A DNA stretch of 28,479 bases from UBA9647 sp049522195 (GTDB lineage: Bacteria; Bacteroidota; Ignavibacteria; UBA10030): assembly GCA_049522195.1 (NCBI GenBank), contig JBEKOB010000053.1, positions 1 through 28,479 of the forward strand, in the 5' to 3' direction. Below are positions 16,504-25,377 of this stretch, one piece after another. The notes beneath the pieces are model-generated. The model did not search any database, was not told the DNA's origin, and saw only the letters and a program-made list of their open reading frames with translations. The position numbers and the translations under genes were made by a program. The stretch's first letter is position 1; the number at the start of each line of letters is the position of its first letter.

Positions 16504-18528
16504 CTACAACTCTACCCTCAGCTCGCCTTCAGTGCCGATCGAACGGACAAGCAACCCGTGTTTTTCGTCTGCCTGCACCATTCCCCAATGAAGTGCAAAC
16601 TGCTGCAGCTGATATTCCGGGGGATACTTATCCGAAGTCCCTATGACAACCTCCTCTGCTCCCAATTGGGCCGCCGTATGAGCGACAGCATACGCGACAT
16701 TGTTCGTGGGAACGACAATGGGGATGACCGACTTTCCCTCCTTTTCCGCCATCTTGATAACTTCTGAAAACAGTTCTTCTTCGTCAGAGTCGACGGACTC
16801 ATCAACCATTGTGTTTCCAATCCCTGTCAGCACCTTGGCACGCATCACGATGATATCGGTCGTTTCAGCGTCAGTCTCATCCAGGCATTTCTTGAGATGG
16901 TGCAACCGTTTCGGCAGCCTGACAGCCACCAGTTTGCGTCTCGCGTGCTCGCAACCGATCGACTCAGCCGTCAGCTTATCTTGAGCAAGGACGTTGAACC
17001 TTTCCAAATCGTGAGTTTTCTTTGCTGCCCTCCGTTTGTTCATGTGTTTTGAAATCGCAAATACGATATAGAGAAATGCTGTGAACGTGATTCCGCCCTT
17101 GGTGGCAACTGGTTTTGTCAACAGGTTCACAATCCCGAGGGCCAGGAGCACGAGAAACACGAACCCGAGTCCCAGGGGAATTTCATACCCAAACAAGGTG
17201 ATGTTCGGCGGAACTTTCCATTCTCGGACGGATCGGTCTTTGTACCTGAGGACAATCATCGAGAAGGCCATCATGATGAAACTCCAGACAACTCCGAACG
17301 CATAGGCCTCACCCAACAGGAAGACATCACCGCGGCTTGCGATAATAATGATTGTCTGAAGAATGGCGAGCGTGTGGACAATCCGGTAAGAGGTCCCAAA
17401 CCGTTGATGCGGCTTCCTGAACCACTCGTGAAGAACCCCATCTTCTGCGACCCGATTGAGCACGCTGTTGGCGCCGATAAGCGAAGTATTCACAGCACCC
17501 GAGAGTATCAAGAATCCTGTGAATACAACAAAGGCTTGAAGCATCAGAAGCACCGAATGTGGTCCGACAAAATGCATCGCCAGACCGCTCAAGGCATTTT
17601 CATTGTACGTGCCGATCAACTCCTGCTGGGGCACAATCATCGAGGCAAAGAGGGCGTTCAGGCCGGTAAAAACGAACGCGAACAGGAAAATCACCAAGCC
17701 TGTGCGCTTCAAGTTTTTCAACTTCGGCGCTTCAATCTCCCGATATACTTGCGCGAGTGTCTCTTCACCACTCACGGCGAGAATTGCGTGCCCCATTCCC
17801 ACAAGCACCCCGACAGCCCCGATCGTCCTGAGCCAGTCCACGTCTTTGAGCCAACCCAGCGAGTCGTCTGACAACTGAATTGAGAATGGTGGAAGGTGCA
17901 CACCGCGGATGCTGACGGTGATAATCGACCATACAAAAAGCACAACAGCGAGGATGGAAGTGACTTGAAAAATACGGAGAGCTTTTTCGCTCGATTCTTC
18001 GATGCCGATAATGTTTTTGCGCCAGAAGTATGCCTGAATCAGGAGAGCAGTAATAACCGAGACAACATTCTCGGGAAGTATAATATGAGAGCCAATGGTG
18101 GACAACAGCGAATTGAGAAGTCCTGAGATATATTGGCCGGCAGAGACAGCGCTGATCGGAGCCGTAATCAAATAGTCAAAAATCAGCGCAGAGACGGAAA
18201 AAGTTGCCATCTTCTCGCCGATCGCCTCGTGAACAACCTTATAGACACCACCGCGCACAAACATACTGGATGATTCGATGTAGACTGCGCGTATTCCATA
18301 TGCAAAGAGCATCACGAAGAGAATAAACCAGGGAGCAGACGGCCCGACAGCTTTCTCAGCTATCCCAACTGCGTAGTACGCACTCGAAGCGAGATCCGAG
18401 AGCACAATCGCCGATGCCCTCCAGAAAGAGATGAAGGTGAGCATTACTGTCGTGATGATGACGACCTTTATCTTCTTCGCACCAGAGGACTCGCCAGGGC
18501 TGGGCACATCGATGTATTGTTGCTTCAT
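16504..18528 (-). CDS. APC family amino acid permease with C-terminal universal-stress-like domain
   Basis: A 674-residue protein with two parts. Residues about 20-490 form a 12-TM amino acid-polyamine-organocation transporter: SFWRASAIVLSDLASSAYYAVG in TM1, RAVYIESSSMFVRGGVYKVV around TM2, later helices with SGEETLAQVYREIE and a helix break in TM6-8. Residues about 520-674 are cytoplasmic and resemble a universal stress protein domain: RKLVAVRLP, DIIVMRAKVL, SVIPIVVPTNN, then LGAEEVVIGTSDKYPPEYQLQQFA. Such fusions are known among bacterial APC permeases, where the USP-type domain is thought to sense nucleotides. Substrate is unknown. The leader before the ATG is very short and without a clear ribosome site. 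It is divergent from the TetR efflux operon. Confidence 0.88.
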   Translation of the reverse strand: MKQQYIDVPSPGESSGAKKIKVVIITTVMLTFISFWRASAIVLSDLASSAYYAVGIAEKAVGPSAPWFILFVMLFAYGIRAVYIESSSMFVRGGVYKVVHEAIGEKMATFSVSALIFDYLITAPISAVSAGQYISGLLNSLLSTIGSHIILPENVVSVITALLIQAYFWRKNIIGIEESSEKALRIFQVTSILAVVLFVWSIITVSIRGVHLPPFSIQLSDDSLGWLKDVDWLRTIGAVGVLVGMGHAILAVSGEETLAQVYREIEAPKLKNLKRTGLVIFLFAFVFTGLNALFASMIVPQQELIGTYNENALSGLAMHFVGPHSVLLMLQAFVVFTGFLILSGAVNTSLIGANSVLNRVAEDGVLHEWFRKPHQRFGTSYRIVHTLAILQTIIIIASRGDVFLLGEAYAFGVVWSFIMMAFSMIVLRYKDRSVREWKVPPNITLFGYEIPLGLGFVFLVLLALGIVNLLTKPVATKGGITFTAFLYIVFAISKHMNKRRAAKKTHDLERFNVLAQDKLTAESIGCEHARRKLVAVRLPKRLHHLKKCLDETDAETTDIIVMRAKVLTGIGNTMVDESVDSDEEELFSEVIKMAEKEGKSVIPIVVPTNNVAYAVAHTAAQLGAEEVVIGTSDKYPPEYQLQQFALHWGMVQADEKHGLLVRSIGTEGELRVEL

Positions 18529-18549
18529 AATCGATTGAAGATGACAGGG

Positions 18550-18578
18550 ATTCTAGAAGGAAGGACAAATCGTAGCAA
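18550..18578 (-). promoter_or_regulatory. Sigma70-like promoter of the APC permease gene
   Basis: On the minus strand TTGCTA (18578-18573) and TAGAAT (18555-18550) are spaced by 17 bp. The -10 box is one base off consensus and the -35 box two. Transcription would start about 15 nt before the permease ATG, implying a nearly leaderless message, which fits the lack of a ribosome site. Confidence 0.4.
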
Positions 18579-18813
18579 GAGCAGAGCCCAAATGCTCTCT
18601 CCTACTGCACTCATTTTGAAGAAGACGGCCATGCACGTGAGGACTGATTTTCATCGCTTGATTCAATGTCATTACTGCTAATCTAATCCAAGATCCCTGA
18701 AAATGAAACAAGACATATTACTTGGGCGAAAACCAACCAGAATTTTGCGAAAAGGCCCCTGCCAGACCATAATCAGATTTATTTCTTGCAGGAGAAGAAA
18801 GCTTTGAGTATTT

Positions 18814-18842
18814 TTTCGACTATTCAACGCGATTAGTCGAAA
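18814..18842 (+). promoter_or_regulatory. Operator-like inverted repeat before the TetR gene
   Basis: Perfect 9-bp arms TTTCGACTA (18814-18822) and TAGTCGAAA (18834-18842) are separated by 11 bp. The right arm overlaps the AAAGG ribosome site, 10 bp before the GTG start of the TetR-family regulator. A weak -35/-10 pair (TTGCAG at 18786, TATTTT at 18809, 17-bp spacer) would place the repeat over the -10 box and start site. Size, symmetry and position fit autoregulation by the encoded repressor. Confidence 0.6.
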
Positions 18843-18852
18843 GGTCAAGTAC

Positions 18853-19476
18853 GTGGACGTTTCCAGCATAGCGCACGACAAAGAGCACCGCATCCTCGAT
18901 GCAGCACAGAGCAGATTTGCCCGATTTGGCTTCTCGAAAGTCACGATGGATGAAATCGCTGAAGATGTTGGATTGGCGAAGGCCTCGTTGTATTACTACT
19001 ACCCGGCAAAGGAGCACGTCTTCCGTGCGGTGATACGGCGGGAGCAAGAGGAATTCCTGAAACAAACAGGGGAGATACTTGACCAGCCGATCTCTGCAAC
19101 CGAGAAACTCACGAGATACGTCACGCAGAGAGTCGCGCTCGCGGGCCAGCTTCTCAACCTGAGCGCACTCAACGCGAAGTTCTGGCAGAACATGAAACCG
19201 GTCTTCAAGGATCTCTTCGCGGCATTTGCGCAGGAGGAGCTCCAACTTCTGACGAGGATCCTCTGCGACGGAATCAAGAACAATGAGTTTAGCCTCGTCT
19301 CGCCCGAGAAGACGGCCGAATTGCTGCTCCACATTCTCCAGGGACTTCGCCTGCGCGCAACGCAGGCAGCGCAATTCCGTGGAGACGATGAAGTGCGACT
19401 CGACGAGTATAGAGAAGAAATCAACCTATTGATGGATATCATCCTGCATGGTATTGTCAAGAGAACCGATCACTAG
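18853..19476 (+). CDS. TetR/AcrR family transcriptional regulator
   Basis: A 207-residue regulator starting with GTG at 18853 (AAAGG upstream). The N-terminal TetR DNA-binding domain is clear: RILDAAQSRFARFGFSKVTMDEIAEDVGLAKASLYYYYPAKEHVFRAV, with the recognition helix at GLAKASLYYYY (about residues 36-46). The C-terminal helical half (about 70-205) is the divergent ligand-binding and dimer domain. It heads a run of four genes with an EmrA, EmrB and TolC set, separated from the next by only 15 bp, so it most likely represses this efflux operon and itself through the inverted repeat at 18814-18842. The inducer is unknown. Confidence 0.95.
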   Translation: MDVSSIAHDKEHRILDAAQSRFARFGFSKVTMDEIAEDVGLAKASLYYYYPAKEHVFRAVIRREQEEFLKQTGEILDQPISATEKLTRYVTQRVALAGQLLNLSALNAKFWQNMKPVFKDLFAAFAQEELQLLTRILCDGIKNNEFSLVSPEKTAELLLHILQGLRLRATQAAQFRGDDEVRLDEYREEINLLMDIILHGIVKRTDH

Positions 19477-19491
19477 AAAGGATTCAGTACT

Positions 19492-20517
19492 ATGGAACAA
19501 ACTTCACGGCCGGATCAACAACGGCCGCAGACACACGAAGGACGCATGGACAGTCAACCTCCTGCCAGCAACGAAGAAAACGGCGATCAGCCGGTTGACT
19601 CCGTCCCTCTCTATAAGAACTTTAAGGTCGTCATTCCATTGTTCGTCATCATCCTGGGGTTCGCAATCGCCGCCTACTACTGGTACATGGGAACGCGCGA
19701 GTATGTCACGACTGATGACGCCTATATCGATGCCAATCGCGTCGCGGTGAGCACCAAAATACTCGGTCGCATCGACACGCTCACGGTCAGTGAGGGAGAT
19801 ACTGTAAGCGGAGGACAGGTTCTTGTGCGATTGGACGATACAGATCTGCGTGCTCAGTTGATCCAGGCCCGCACTGCCCTCGCCCTTGCCCAGGAGAATA
19901 TCACCCTTGCCGACGTGAGCCTCCAAAAAGCTCAACTGGATTTCAAACGAGCAGCAGCCCAGATCAACGACAACATCATCACGAAGGAACAATACGACCA
20001 CGCACTGAGTGAACTCGAATCGGCGAAAGCGCGCTACAACATCTCCGTGGCGCAATCAAATTCTGCAAAGGCTCAGATAGGCATCATTGAGACACAATTG
20101 CGCAATACAGTCATTCTCTCACCGATGGATGGAGTTGTCTCAAAGCGCTGGGTCCTTCCCGGCGACGTCGTTTCCCCCGGCCAGCCGGTGTTCACCGTGT
20201 ATGACCTTCAGAACATTTGGGTGACTGCGAACCTCGAGGAAACAAGCATCGGAATACTCCGCTCAACAGATAAGGTGGAGGTAACCGTCGATGCGTATCC
20301 TGAAGTGAAATTCTCTGGTCAGGTGTTCCAGATCGGCACAAATACGGCTTCGCAGTTCTCCCTGATCCCTCCGAACAACGCATCAGGGAACTTCACGAAG
20401 GTGACGCAGCGTGTGCCGGTCAAGATCTCCATCAAACCGGCCGATGGGCAGAAGGGAGCATCGCACGTGGAGCTGCTCCCCGGAATGTCGGTTGAAGTGA
20501 AAGTAAAGGTCAAATAG
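19492..20517 (+). CDS. HlyD/EmrA-type membrane fusion protein
   Basis: A 341-residue periplasmic adaptor anchored by one N-terminal TM segment (VVIPLFVIILGFAIAAYYWYM, about residues 44-64). It links the inner-membrane exporter to TolC. After the anchor comes YVTTDDAYIDANRVAVSTKILGRIDTLTVSEGDTVSGGQVLVRLDD, the first lipoyl half, a coiled-coil hairpin (about 120-200) and the second half with DGVVSKRWVLPGDVVSPGQPVFTVYDLQNIWVTANLEET, then a beta-barrel. This is the EmrA layout. The AAAGGA site lies 8 nt before the ATG. The next gene begins 2 bp after its stop, so translation is probably coupled. Confidence 0.93.
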   Translation: MEQTSRPDQQRPQTHEGRMDSQPPASNEENGDQPVDSVPLYKNFKVVIPLFVIILGFAIAAYYWYMGTREYVTTDDAYIDANRVAVSTKILGRIDTLTVSEGDTVSGGQVLVRLDDTDLRAQLIQARTALALAQENITLADVSLQKAQLDFKRAAAQINDNIITKEQYDHALSELESAKARYNISVAQSNSAKAQIGIIETQLRNTVILSPMDGVVSKRWVLPGDVVSPGQPVFTVYDLQNIWVTANLEETSIGILRSTDKVEVTVDAYPEVKFSGQVFQIGTNTASQFSLIPPNNASGNFTKVTQRVPVKISIKPADGQKGASHVELLPGMSVEVKVKVK

Positions 20518-20519
20518 GG

Positions 20520-22142
20520 ATGGCCTTTTTTTCGACACACAGGATCAAGAGAGGTTTCGTCCGACGGGTTCCATCTTTGCACCACGAGCACACTTCCTAC
20601 AAGTGGTGGGTGCTCCTGAATGTCATGATCGGGACCTTTATGGCGGTTCTTGATGCGACAGTTGTCAACGTCGCGCTTCCGAAGATCATGGCATCGTTTG
20701 GCATCGATGTCGATAAGGCGGAATGGATTCTCACGGCCTACCTTCTTGTTTTTGCTGTGATGCTGCCGACGTCCGGATGGGTTGCAGATCACTTTGGCTA
20801 CAAACGCACATACTTCATGGCCCTGCTTCTGTTTACGCTCGGCTCGTTCCTCTGTGGGCTGGCGTGGGACGAAAACGCGCTGATCATTTTCCGCATTGTT
20901 CAGGCAGCGGGGGCAGGCTTCATGATGCCGGTCGGCATGGCAATCATCACAAGGGAATTTCCCCTTGAACAGCGGGGCATTGCACTTGGATTCTGGTCCA
21001 TCGCAGCCGCTGCATCCGTCTCTCTCGGTCCTCTCGTCGGGGGTTACCTGGTGGACAACATCGGCTGGAATGCCATCTTCGACGTCAACGTACCGGTTGG
21101 AATGGTTGGGCTCTTTGCGACGCTGGTCATCCAACGGGAATTTCGGACGGAAAGCACACGTTCGTTCGACGTCGTCGGATTTATTTCGTCAGCGGTCTTT
21201 CTCATTGCGCTTCTTCTGGCGCTGTCAGATGGCAACGCCTCTTGGAATACCGGCGGATGGACTTCTCCATTTATCATTTCATGTTTTTTCATCTCCGGCA
21301 TCGCCCTTATCGTTTTTCTGGCGACGGAACTGACCGTTGAACATCCGCTGATCGAGTTGCGGCTGATGAAGAATTTCAATTTTGGTGTCACGAATGGAAT
21401 TCTCTTCATCTTCGGACTCGGGATGTTTGGCAGCACGTTTCTGCTCCCTCTCTACCTGCAGAACTCGCTCGGCTACACCGCCCTTCAGGCAGGGGCCGTT
21501 TTCCTTCCCGTGGGGCTCTTGCAGGCAGTGACCGCCCCAATTGCGGGACTGCTGTCGGACAAGATCAATCCCAAGATACCGGCGGCATCGGGGCTCTTCC
21601 TCCTCGCCCTGAGCCTGTTCATGAACGCGGGATTGTCCCTCTATTCGGAACACTATCAGATCATGCTGCCGCTGTACGTCCGCGGGTTTGCCATGGGAAT
21701 GGTCTTCACTCCGCTCTCGACGCTCGCATTGTCCGAAATACCGCGGCATAAGATTGCTCAGGCATCCGGACTCTTCAACGTCCTGCGTCAACTCGGCGGG
21801 AGTTTCGGCGTAGCTCTGATGGGCGCGCTGCTTACACGGCGGATGATCTACCACACATCCACCTATGGCCAAATGGTTGACCAATACTCTCCGGCATTTC
21901 AACAGGTGGCAAGCCAGCTGGCTCACTTCAGCCAAAATGTCGTTGGCGGAACACCTGCAGTCGCAGCGATGAGGGCGCGAACATTGATAGCAACGCACAT
22001 CGCCCAGCAGTCGTTTGTCCGTGCAATCAATGACGATTTTCTGGTTGCCGCTGGAATTACCTTACTCAGCGTCGTTCCCATTTTCCTCCTCAGGGTCCAT
22101 AAGAAGAAGGGTTCGGGTGTAAAAGCAGCTTCCATGGAATAG
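20520..22142 (+). CDS. EmrB/QacA-type drug efflux MFS transporter (DHA2 family)
   Basis: A 540-residue major facilitator with 14 predicted TM segments, of the proton-driven multidrug DHA2 family. TM1 carries the family motif FMAVLDATVVNVALPKI; DHFGYKRTYF is motif A after TM2; IIFRIVQAAGAGFMMPVG is motif B in TM4; LGPLVGGYLVDNIGWNAIFDVNVPVG is motif C in TM5 with the following loop. It should pump hydrophobic toxic compounds out together with the upstream EmrA-like adaptor and the downstream TolC-like channel. A basic N-terminal extension (about 25 residues) precedes TM1. The actual drug spectrum cannot be inferred. Confidence 0.94.
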   Translation: MAFFSTHRIKRGFVRRVPSLHHEHTSYKWWVLLNVMIGTFMAVLDATVVNVALPKIMASFGIDVDKAEWILTAYLLVFAVMLPTSGWVADHFGYKRTYFMALLLFTLGSFLCGLAWDENALIIFRIVQAAGAGFMMPVGMAIITREFPLEQRGIALGFWSIAAAASVSLGPLVGGYLVDNIGWNAIFDVNVPVGMVGLFATLVIQREFRTESTRSFDVVGFISSAVFLIALLLALSDGNASWNTGGWTSPFIISCFFISGIALIVFLATELTVEHPLIELRLMKNFNFGVTNGILFIFGLGMFGSTFLLPLYLQNSLGYTALQAGAVFLPVGLLQAVTAPIAGLLSDKINPKIPAASGLFLLALSLFMNAGLSLYSEHYQIMLPLYVRGFAMGMVFTPLSTLALSEIPRHKIAQASGLFNVLRQLGGSFGVALMGALLTRRMIYHTSTYGQMVDQYSPAFQQVASQLAHFSQNVVGGTPAVAAMRARTLIATHIAQQSFVRAINDDFLVAAGITLLSVVPIFLLRVHKKKGSGVKAASME

Positions 22143-22199
22143 AATAGAATTCTCAACTATCAACCTGTCATTTCTCTTCATCAAGGAACTGATTTCATC

Positions 22200-23495
22200 A
22201 TGATGAGACCATTGTATGCATGTTTCATTGTAGCGATCGCCCTGAGCGCGGCACTTGCCCAGGACACGCTCACCGTTGACCAGGTGCTCCGGCGCGTGCT
22301 GGAGACCCATCCCGCAATAGCCCAGGCGGAGCAGAACACTCATGCAGCGGAGGCGCGTGTCTTGCAGAGCGCCAGCGCACTCTCCCCCGAAGTGTCGACG
22401 GAAGCGTCGTATGTATTTCTGGCACCCATCGCCCAACTTGCATTCCCGGGTCTCGGAGAATTTAAGCTCTACCCGGCAAGTAATTATGATGCTCATATCG
22501 GTGGGCGTTATACGGTGTACGATTTCGGAAAGGGAGACGCGGTCGTCGATCTCAGCAGATCACGCGTCCAAACAAGCCGTGACGCGGTTGAGCTGACGAA
22601 AAGCACCCTCACCTATCAGGCCATACGCGTCTTCTATGCGATACTCCTTCTGGAAAAGAGCATCGGCGTTCAGAATGAACAAATCGATGCGTTGCGTCAA
22701 CATATCGACATCACACAGCGCCGTGTCTCGTCCGGAACGGCCACGAGTTTCGATGTGCTGACAACTCAAGTGCGCCTCGCAGCCTCCCAGAATCAGAAGA
22801 TCGATCTCGAGACTGCTGCGGCCAAGCAACGGGCAATGTTGTCGCAGCTCCTGGGCTTGCCTGCCGGATCTGCCGTTCACATCCGTGGGGATTTCGAACA
22901 GACGAGCATACCATTGAACAGCGACTCTCTTCTGCAGGCGGCGATTCGCCAGAGGGCGGAGCTCAAGCTGGCGCAGGATGCCGGCCTCTCCGCGGGGCTT
23001 CAAGAAAAGGTCGCTTCGCTGGGGAATAGGCCATCCCTCAAGCTGAATCTGATGTACGGCCTGAAGAATGGCTACATCCCTGACCTTGATGTTCTGCGGG
23101 GCAACTGGGTTGCCGGTGTCAAGGCCGAGGTACCGATTTTTGACGGTGGGCGTACGGATCACCAGCAAGAGGAGGCGCGGGCTTTGATGATGGCGGAGGA
23201 GGCTCGCCAGCGGGACATCCAACGACAGATCCGCTCCGACGTCGAACAGGCCGTGACCGAAGTGCAGTCCGCTGCTTCAAAGATTCCGATTTCAGAACTT
23301 CAGGTCCAGCAGGCGAAAGAAGCAGTTTCCATTGCCAAGGCGCGGTATGAGATCGGGACGGTGACAAACCTTGATCTTCTCGATGCGCAGACTGCCGAAT
23401 CAGCGGCACGACTGGGAAACCTCCAGGCGCTCTACAAGCTTATTCTGAGCAAGTACGAACTTCAACGCGCCATCGGGGCAAACCCGCTCGAATAA
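22200..23495 (+). CDS. TolC family outer membrane efflux channel
   Basis: A 431-residue outer-membrane factor. The signal peptide (MMRPLYACFIVAIALSAALAQ) is followed by two homologous halves typical of TolC trimers: LTVDQVLRRVLETHPAIAQAEQN at about 23-45 and a long coiled coil; the second half has PSLKLNLMYGLKNGY, VPIFDGGRTDHQQEEA (the conserved IFDGGR motif) and the final ARYEIGTVTNLDLLDAQTAESAA. It follows the exporter gene by 57 bp and completes a tripartite efflux pump. AAGGA lies 12 nt before the first ATG, 15 nt before the second, so either may be used. Confidence 0.93.
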   Translation: MMRPLYACFIVAIALSAALAQDTLTVDQVLRRVLETHPAIAQAEQNTHAAEARVLQSASALSPEVSTEASYVFLAPIAQLAFPGLGEFKLYPASNYDAHIGGRYTVYDFGKGDAVVDLSRSRVQTSRDAVELTKSTLTYQAIRVFYAILLLEKSIGVQNEQIDALRQHIDITQRRVSSGTATSFDVLTTQVRLAASQNQKIDLETAAAKQRAMLSQLLGLPAGSAVHIRGDFEQTSIPLNSDSLLQAAIRQRAELKLAQDAGLSAGLQEKVASLGNRPSLKLNLMYGLKNGYIPDLDVLRGNWVAGVKAEVPIFDGGRTDHQQEEARALMMAEEARQRDIQRQIRSDVEQAVTEVQSAASKIPISELQVQQAKEAVSIAKARYEIGTVTNLDLLDAQTAESAARLGNLQALYKLILSKYELQRAIGANPLE

Positions 23496-23544
23496 TATCC
23501 ATTGACGAATGGGTTTGTTCTGGAACGCCGAACCGACGCAGGCG

Positions 23545-24837
23545 CTAACTGTTGTCGCTGGCTGTACTTGACGAACGGCCCAAATCCCGACCGAACAGCG
23601 AGAAATAGATCGTGCCTGCAACCCCGAAGCCGAAGGCCGCGAACAGGTTGAGTGCGGGAGAAGCAATTGATTGAAAGAAAGGAATGAGAGAGCGGCCGAC
23701 ACCGAAGGTATCGACGAATAACTGTATCGTAGAAGTATCCCAGAGCAACGCCCCTCCGAAGGCGGCAAGCGACACGATAGTGTCACGGACAAGATAGTAA
23801 AAACCAAACGTCGCCGCCTTCTTCCCATCCGGAGCGAGATCCATAATCAATGCCTTCCGGGTTGGTTCGCCGAATTCCTTCAGCCCCCTGATGACAAACG
23901 CCAGAACCATCACCCAGAACGACCTCGCGATAAGAAGTATGAGGGGAAAAATCGTGAAGAACATGAACGTGACGACCACGAACGGTTTCTTCGTCGATTT
24001 ATCGGCCAGGTAGGCAACGGGAACATATACCATCATCGCTGTCGCCATCTCAATCGCCGTCAGCAATCCAAACTGCAGCGGCGTGATCTTGTTAACGCTG
24101 ACACACCAGATGACGACAAATGCGTACGGAATCTGCTCACAGAATCTTACCAGAATATCTGAGACAAGAAGCTTGCGCAGGTCCGGGCTGAGCAATTTCA
24201 GGCCGTTTGACGATGCAGAGGTCTTCTCCCTCGCTCCTTTGTTCTCCTCCCCAATCATAACCTGCTGAAGCACCAGCGAGACACCGGCAAGAACAAACGC
24301 GATGATCAGCGCCATGCGCACTCCGCGCGTTTCGCCGAACGCCCCGATCAGCGCGCCTCCGAGGACCGGCCCGAGGCCCATCGGAATCCGGCGTACCATC
24401 GAATGCAGCGAGACCCCCATTGTCCGTTTGTTCTTGGGCAGGACGGTGGCCACCAGGTCCATCGTCGCCGGCAATGAGATCGCAGTCCACGACACAAACA
24501 GGATTGCGCCGATAATGACTGCCTGCCACGAAGGGAAGATAATGACGATGGCATACCCGGCCATTGCAATAAGATTGAAGACCAACAGAGCTCGTTTGTA
24601 GCCTAACCGATCGCTGGCATACCCGCCGGGAAAGGAATACAGTGCGCCGAGCAAATTGTCCATGCCATTCAACAATCCGACTGAGAATGCTCCGCCCCCA
24701 AGTGCGACAAGATAAAGCGGCAGAAATCGCTCGGCCATGTTCTCCCCGAGTCCCACCAGCACCACCATGCCGAGCAGCCCGATGAGGTCCTTTTTCAGCC
24801 CAAGAAATTCGCCTATGCTTTTTCGATCATTCGTCAT
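23545..24837 (-). CDS. MFS transporter of unassigned substrate
   Basis: A 430-residue, roughly 12-TM major facilitator. TM1-2 read GMVVLVGLGENMAERFLPLYLVALGGG; the motif A loop is YASDRLGYKRALL; VRRIPMGLGPVLGGALIGAFGETRG is a motif C-like TM5 segment; a central loop rich in E, K and S (about 200-220) separates halves; and the second half has LADKSTKKPFV as its motif A copy and RGLKEFGEPTRKALIMDLAP in the TM10-11 loop, a sequence common in MFS relatives annotated as tetracycline- or multidrug-like. The gene converges on tolC with 49 bp between stops. No clear ribosome site precedes the ATG. Substrate is unknown. Confidence 0.85.
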   Translation of the reverse strand: MTNDRKSIGEFLGLKKDLIGLLGMVVLVGLGENMAERFLPLYLVALGGGAFSVGLLNGMDNLLGALYSFPGGYASDRLGYKRALLVFNLIAMAGYAIVIIFPSWQAVIIGAILFVSWTAISLPATMDLVATVLPKNKRTMGVSLHSMVRRIPMGLGPVLGGALIGAFGETRGVRMALIIAFVLAGVSLVLQQVMIGEENKGAREKTSASSNGLKLLSPDLRKLLVSDILVRFCEQIPYAFVVIWCVSVNKITPLQFGLLTAIEMATAMMVYVPVAYLADKSTKKPFVVVTFMFFTIFPLILLIARSFWVMVLAFVIRGLKEFGEPTRKALIMDLAPDGKKAATFGFYYLVRDTIVSLAAFGGALLWDTSTIQLFVDTFGVGRSLIPFFQSIASPALNLFAAFGFGVAGTIYFSLFGRDLGRSSSTASDNS

Positions 24838-24999
24838 TGGAACATGGCTCTGTTGTTCCGGCCCCGACTTGTGATTCCTCGTCCATTGTACAACAAATAT
24901 GGGAGGATTTCCTCCTCCGTCTTACACGCGGATAAGACACAAGCGATTTTGGTGCCTCTTGGAATCAGGGGGATGCTTGAAGAGCCTGGAAGAAAGGTC

Positions 25000-25377
25000 T
25001 TAGGCAACCGCGGGTGTTTTGCCGAAGGCGAGGATTTTTTGATGGACGAATTCGGAGACAGACGGATCGATATCCTTGCTCTCCTCCAGGAAACGTCGGA
25101 TGATGGATTGGACGTCAACCGTGCCATCCGGCAGAAGAACCGGCGTCGATTTGCTTTTCCCGGGCCTGTTTTCTCCGTCATCGACACGCTGATGGTAGTA
25201 AATAGAAGGGGACATCCAGGTAAAAGCATGTTCATCGGCAGGCTTTCCGTAGCAAAGCTGGAAACTTACGATCGTCTTCGATTCATCCAGCCAAACAAAC
25301 AAATCGAAATAGGAATCTCCGAACCATCGTTTTGTGAGCTTTCCTTCCTGAATTCCGGGCTTGTTCCACTCCGTCAT
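25000..25377 (-). CDS. Conserved small protein of unknown function
   Basis: A 125-residue soluble protein without signal peptide, membrane segment or known catalytic motif. Start at 25377 is chosen because GGAGGG lies 6 nt before it; an in-frame ATG one codon earlier (25380) is only 3 nt from that site, and frames running further upstream have an unlike, arginine- and cysteine-rich translation. Recognisable blocks are KRWFGDSYFDLFVWLDE, FQLCYGK, DEHAFTWM and the polar motif VDDGENRPG, then a helical C-terminus. I recall similar uncharacterised proteins from diverse Gram-negative bacteria but cannot name a family. It stands alone between a VOC gene and an MFS gene. Plus-strand reading of the same DNA (24844-25512) looks like a shadow. 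Confidence 0.7.
   Translation of the reverse strand: MTEWNKPGIQEGKLTKRWFGDSYFDLFVWLDESKTIVSFQLCYGKPADEHAFTWMSPSIYYHQRVDDGENRPGKSKSTPVLLPDGTVDVQSIIRRFLEESKDIDPSVSEFVHQKILAFGKTPAVA

Larger units (their letters stand above)
18529..18852. other. Divergent intergenic region, APC gene / TetR operon
   Basis: This 324-bp gap has no plausible gene. It contains a sigma70-like promoter pointing left (18550-18578), a weak hairpin AGAGCA/TGCTCT (18578-18598), an AT-rich stretch, and the operator-like inverted repeat at 18814-18842 next to the regulator start. Confidence 0.6.

Noticed and set aside
18578..18598. Hairpin AGAGCA / TGCTCT in the APC-TetR gap
   Set aside because: The stem is short with a 9-nt loop, has no T-run, and overlaps the proposed promoter, so no function is claimed.
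23499..23519. Small hairpin CCATT-GACG-AATGG followed by GTTTGTT between tolC and the MFS gene
   Set aside because: A 5-bp stem without a real T-run is too weak to call a terminator.
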